Notes under the pieces: generated by a model
Told to the model about the DNA's origin: nothing
Databases searched by the model: none
Seen by the model: only the letters and a program-made list of their open reading frames with translations
Origin: Taenia hydatigena
Lineage: Eukaryota; Platyhelminthes; Cestoda; Cyclophyllidea; Taeniidae
Direction: 5' to 3'
Length of the DNA: 64,000 nt
NCBI GenBank assembly: GCA_036345935.2
Contig: JADWOT020000002.1
Coordinates: forward strand, 62,001-126,000
Program-made: the position numbers and the translations under genes
In this document: in pieces, positions 62,701 to 64,000 of the stretch
Layout of the letters: the number at the start of each line of letters is the position of its first letter
Position numbering within the stretch: the first letter of the stretch is position 1

Positions 62701-63244
62701 GGAGGGTTAAATGCGCTTACCTTCGAAGGATTCCGTTCAATCTGCGCATGCTCGCATTTCGCCTATCAGTAGCGTACTTAACTGAAATTGCCTATTGACT
62801 ACTCCTTTTTACATCAAAAACTGTCCCTTCCTGCTGTGTAATATTCCTTTACACACAACAGATGCATCCAATTTAATCTGTGACATGTTGAAGACCCGCC
62901 TTTAGCCGCCAAGAGACGGGTCTAGCTAGCGAATCTTACTTTCTTATTAAGCAATGAGGATGTTCGAATTCAGAAGAAGATGATTCCTTGGTTCGTTAGA
63001 ACAAGCATCCCTTAAGCGAATCATGCCTGTCCAAATGACTTTTGCCTTTTGACTTTTTGGTGATACTATACTTTTATCATTGTTGCTTGATCGATATTGC
63101 CCCGAATGCAGTTCTGGGATGAACTGTTCAATTACAAAAATGGAATCAATAACTTGTTTTTTGTTCTTTTTCTTTCCATTCACTCTGTAGTTCTACTTTA
63201 AAGTTAACTCCCAAAGTCCTGGCACGCGTTTTTGTCAATTGCAG
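59709..63244. other. Unassigned sequence
   Basis: A 181-codon plus frame at 59654-60199 begins inside the array tail and is T-rich and hydrophobic; it is unrecognised. A minus frame overlaps its end (60109-60390). A minus frame at 61260-61544 and one at 62947-63183 (Lys-rich start, GTG not ATG) are unrecognised. A 7-bp stem (agacccg/cgggtct, 62892-62923) is minor. No RNA gene was recognised. Confidence 0.45.
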
Positions 63245-63436
63245 CCCTCATATTAATGAAAATGACCTCCGAGGAACTTGCTGAGATTGTTGGGGATAAG
63301 ATCCCTCTTCCTGCCAATTGTGGTGAGAGTGCAATTAAGCACGCTAAGATGGCGTACGCCGAAAACAATGCTCAGTTCCAACGAGAAATCGATGCACTCA
63401 AGGAGAAATTGAATTGTCTGGAAATTATGGCTGGTT
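63245..63436 (+). CDS. Candidate internal exon, charged coiled-coil protein of unknown family
   Basis: A clear 3' splice site (cgtttttgtcaattgcag, ending 63244) and a strong 5' splice site (gtaagt at 63437) bound 192 bases. The open frame has 2 leading bases, 63 codons and 1 trailing base, so the exon can be skipped or joined without changing frame. The peptide contains MTSEELAEIVGDKIPLPANC, then a helix-forming stretch with heptad-like spacing (AKMAYAENNAQFQREIDALKEKLN), typical of a coiled coil. Charged residues are balanced and there is no low-complexity bias. I do not recognise the family. If unspliced, the frame ends at TAA 63460-63462, so a last exon is the alternative. No neighbouring exon was identified. 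Confidence 0.6.
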
Positions 63437-64000
63437 GTAAGTTGCTTCCCATTCGACTTTAAACAGAGTCCTCGTAGACACTCAACCCCTCCCTTCTGCA
63501 CTTCAAAATCCTACTATATATTCGAAAACCTACCGTTTCGCTCACCTCTACCCGTCTAAGAAACAAAACTGGTGCGTTCTTTCCGTTTGACCTTTATGGT
63601 AATCTCGTTACTGAGGTGTTCGACTCCCTCGCTTTGGGTTGTTTAGTTTCTCTTATCACGGTATTTTATTTTCACTGCATTTTCTTCTTTAAAGTGCGCG
63701 TTATATGATAGGATTACATTAATCCAGTATTAAATTCACTGTTCTTAGTTTTACTATTGGTTTAGCATATTGTCCTTGCTACCCGGTCAGGGCGGAATTG
63801 CGTAGTTTTATAGGAACAATCGGTCATATTTGTTATTTTGCGATGCGAAGTGGAAATGCTCCGTATATCTTGGTCGCAAAAGAATTGTTTTCCTTAATCG
63901 CTGTCCAAGTGGCGAGATGCATCTTAAGCACGCATATCCAGTCACATGCTACTTGAGGAGGTCGTGCATTTTTTGCGAAATCAGGGGGTGGTCCCTCCTG
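63437..64000. other. Downstream intron or flank
   Basis: If the exon before it is internal, this is intron. The pyrimidine-rich tract ending cttctttaaag near 63695 is a possible acceptor, but the sequence after it soon meets stops. No coding or RNA feature was recognised. Confidence 0.4.

Noticed and set aside
62892..62923. 7-bp stem agacccg/cgggtct
   Set aside because: Short stem with a long loop; common by chance.

Overview
This window looks like non-coding, repeat-bearing nuclear DNA from a eukaryote, most likely an animal. The reasons are the absence of long or closely packed open frames, AT-rich composition (roughly 60% by eye), tRNA-derived repeat heads, a decayed Ty3/Gypsy-type retrotransposon piece, C2H2 zinc-finger coding remnants, splice-site-bounded exon candidates, dispersed and tandem repeats, and one run of exactly 100 N that marks a scaffold gap. 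I cannot name the species; an invertebrate such as a flatworm is possible but nothing here proves it. No operons, ribosome binding sites, CRISPR arrays, rRNA genes or bacterial insertion sequences were seen.

Layout. Positions 780-1195 hold a frameshifted Ty3/Gypsy reverse-transcriptase tail. Positions 6713-9111 hold a dispersed repeat (copy A), whose relatives lie inverted at 49614-52665 (copy B) and, more diverged, at 54712-55655 (copy C). A lone C2H2 zinc finger lacking one zinc-binding Cys lies on the minus strand at 16127-16327. A tRNA-headed, SINE-like element lies at 17634-17888 (minus). A first-exon candidate lies at 25337-25519. A 3450-bp block at 28932-32381 recurs almost base for base at 39101-42550, immediately to the right of the N gap. 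Three C2H2 zinc fingers in one frame, broken by stops, lie at 37126-37470. A tRNA-Arg(CCG)-like gene lies at 45815-45887. The longest open frame (about 200 codons, unrecognised) is at 46692-47294. Positions 49034-50066 form a mosaic of two recently copied blocks. A tandem array with an alternating higher-order structure fills 57079-59708. A well-bounded coiled-coil exon lies at 63245-63436. Everything else is unassigned intergenic or intronic sequence.

There is no set of genes here that works together. The supported coding pieces are isolated exons or relics. The most informative signals are structural: the near-perfect duplication beside the gap, the inverted two-block mosaic at 49.0-50.1 kb, and the dimeric satellite. 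The most informative coding signals are the decayed zinc-finger tract at 37.2 kb and the exon at 63.2 kb. I did not find a convincing new biological system. All repeat identities are by-eye comparisons of the printed sequence.
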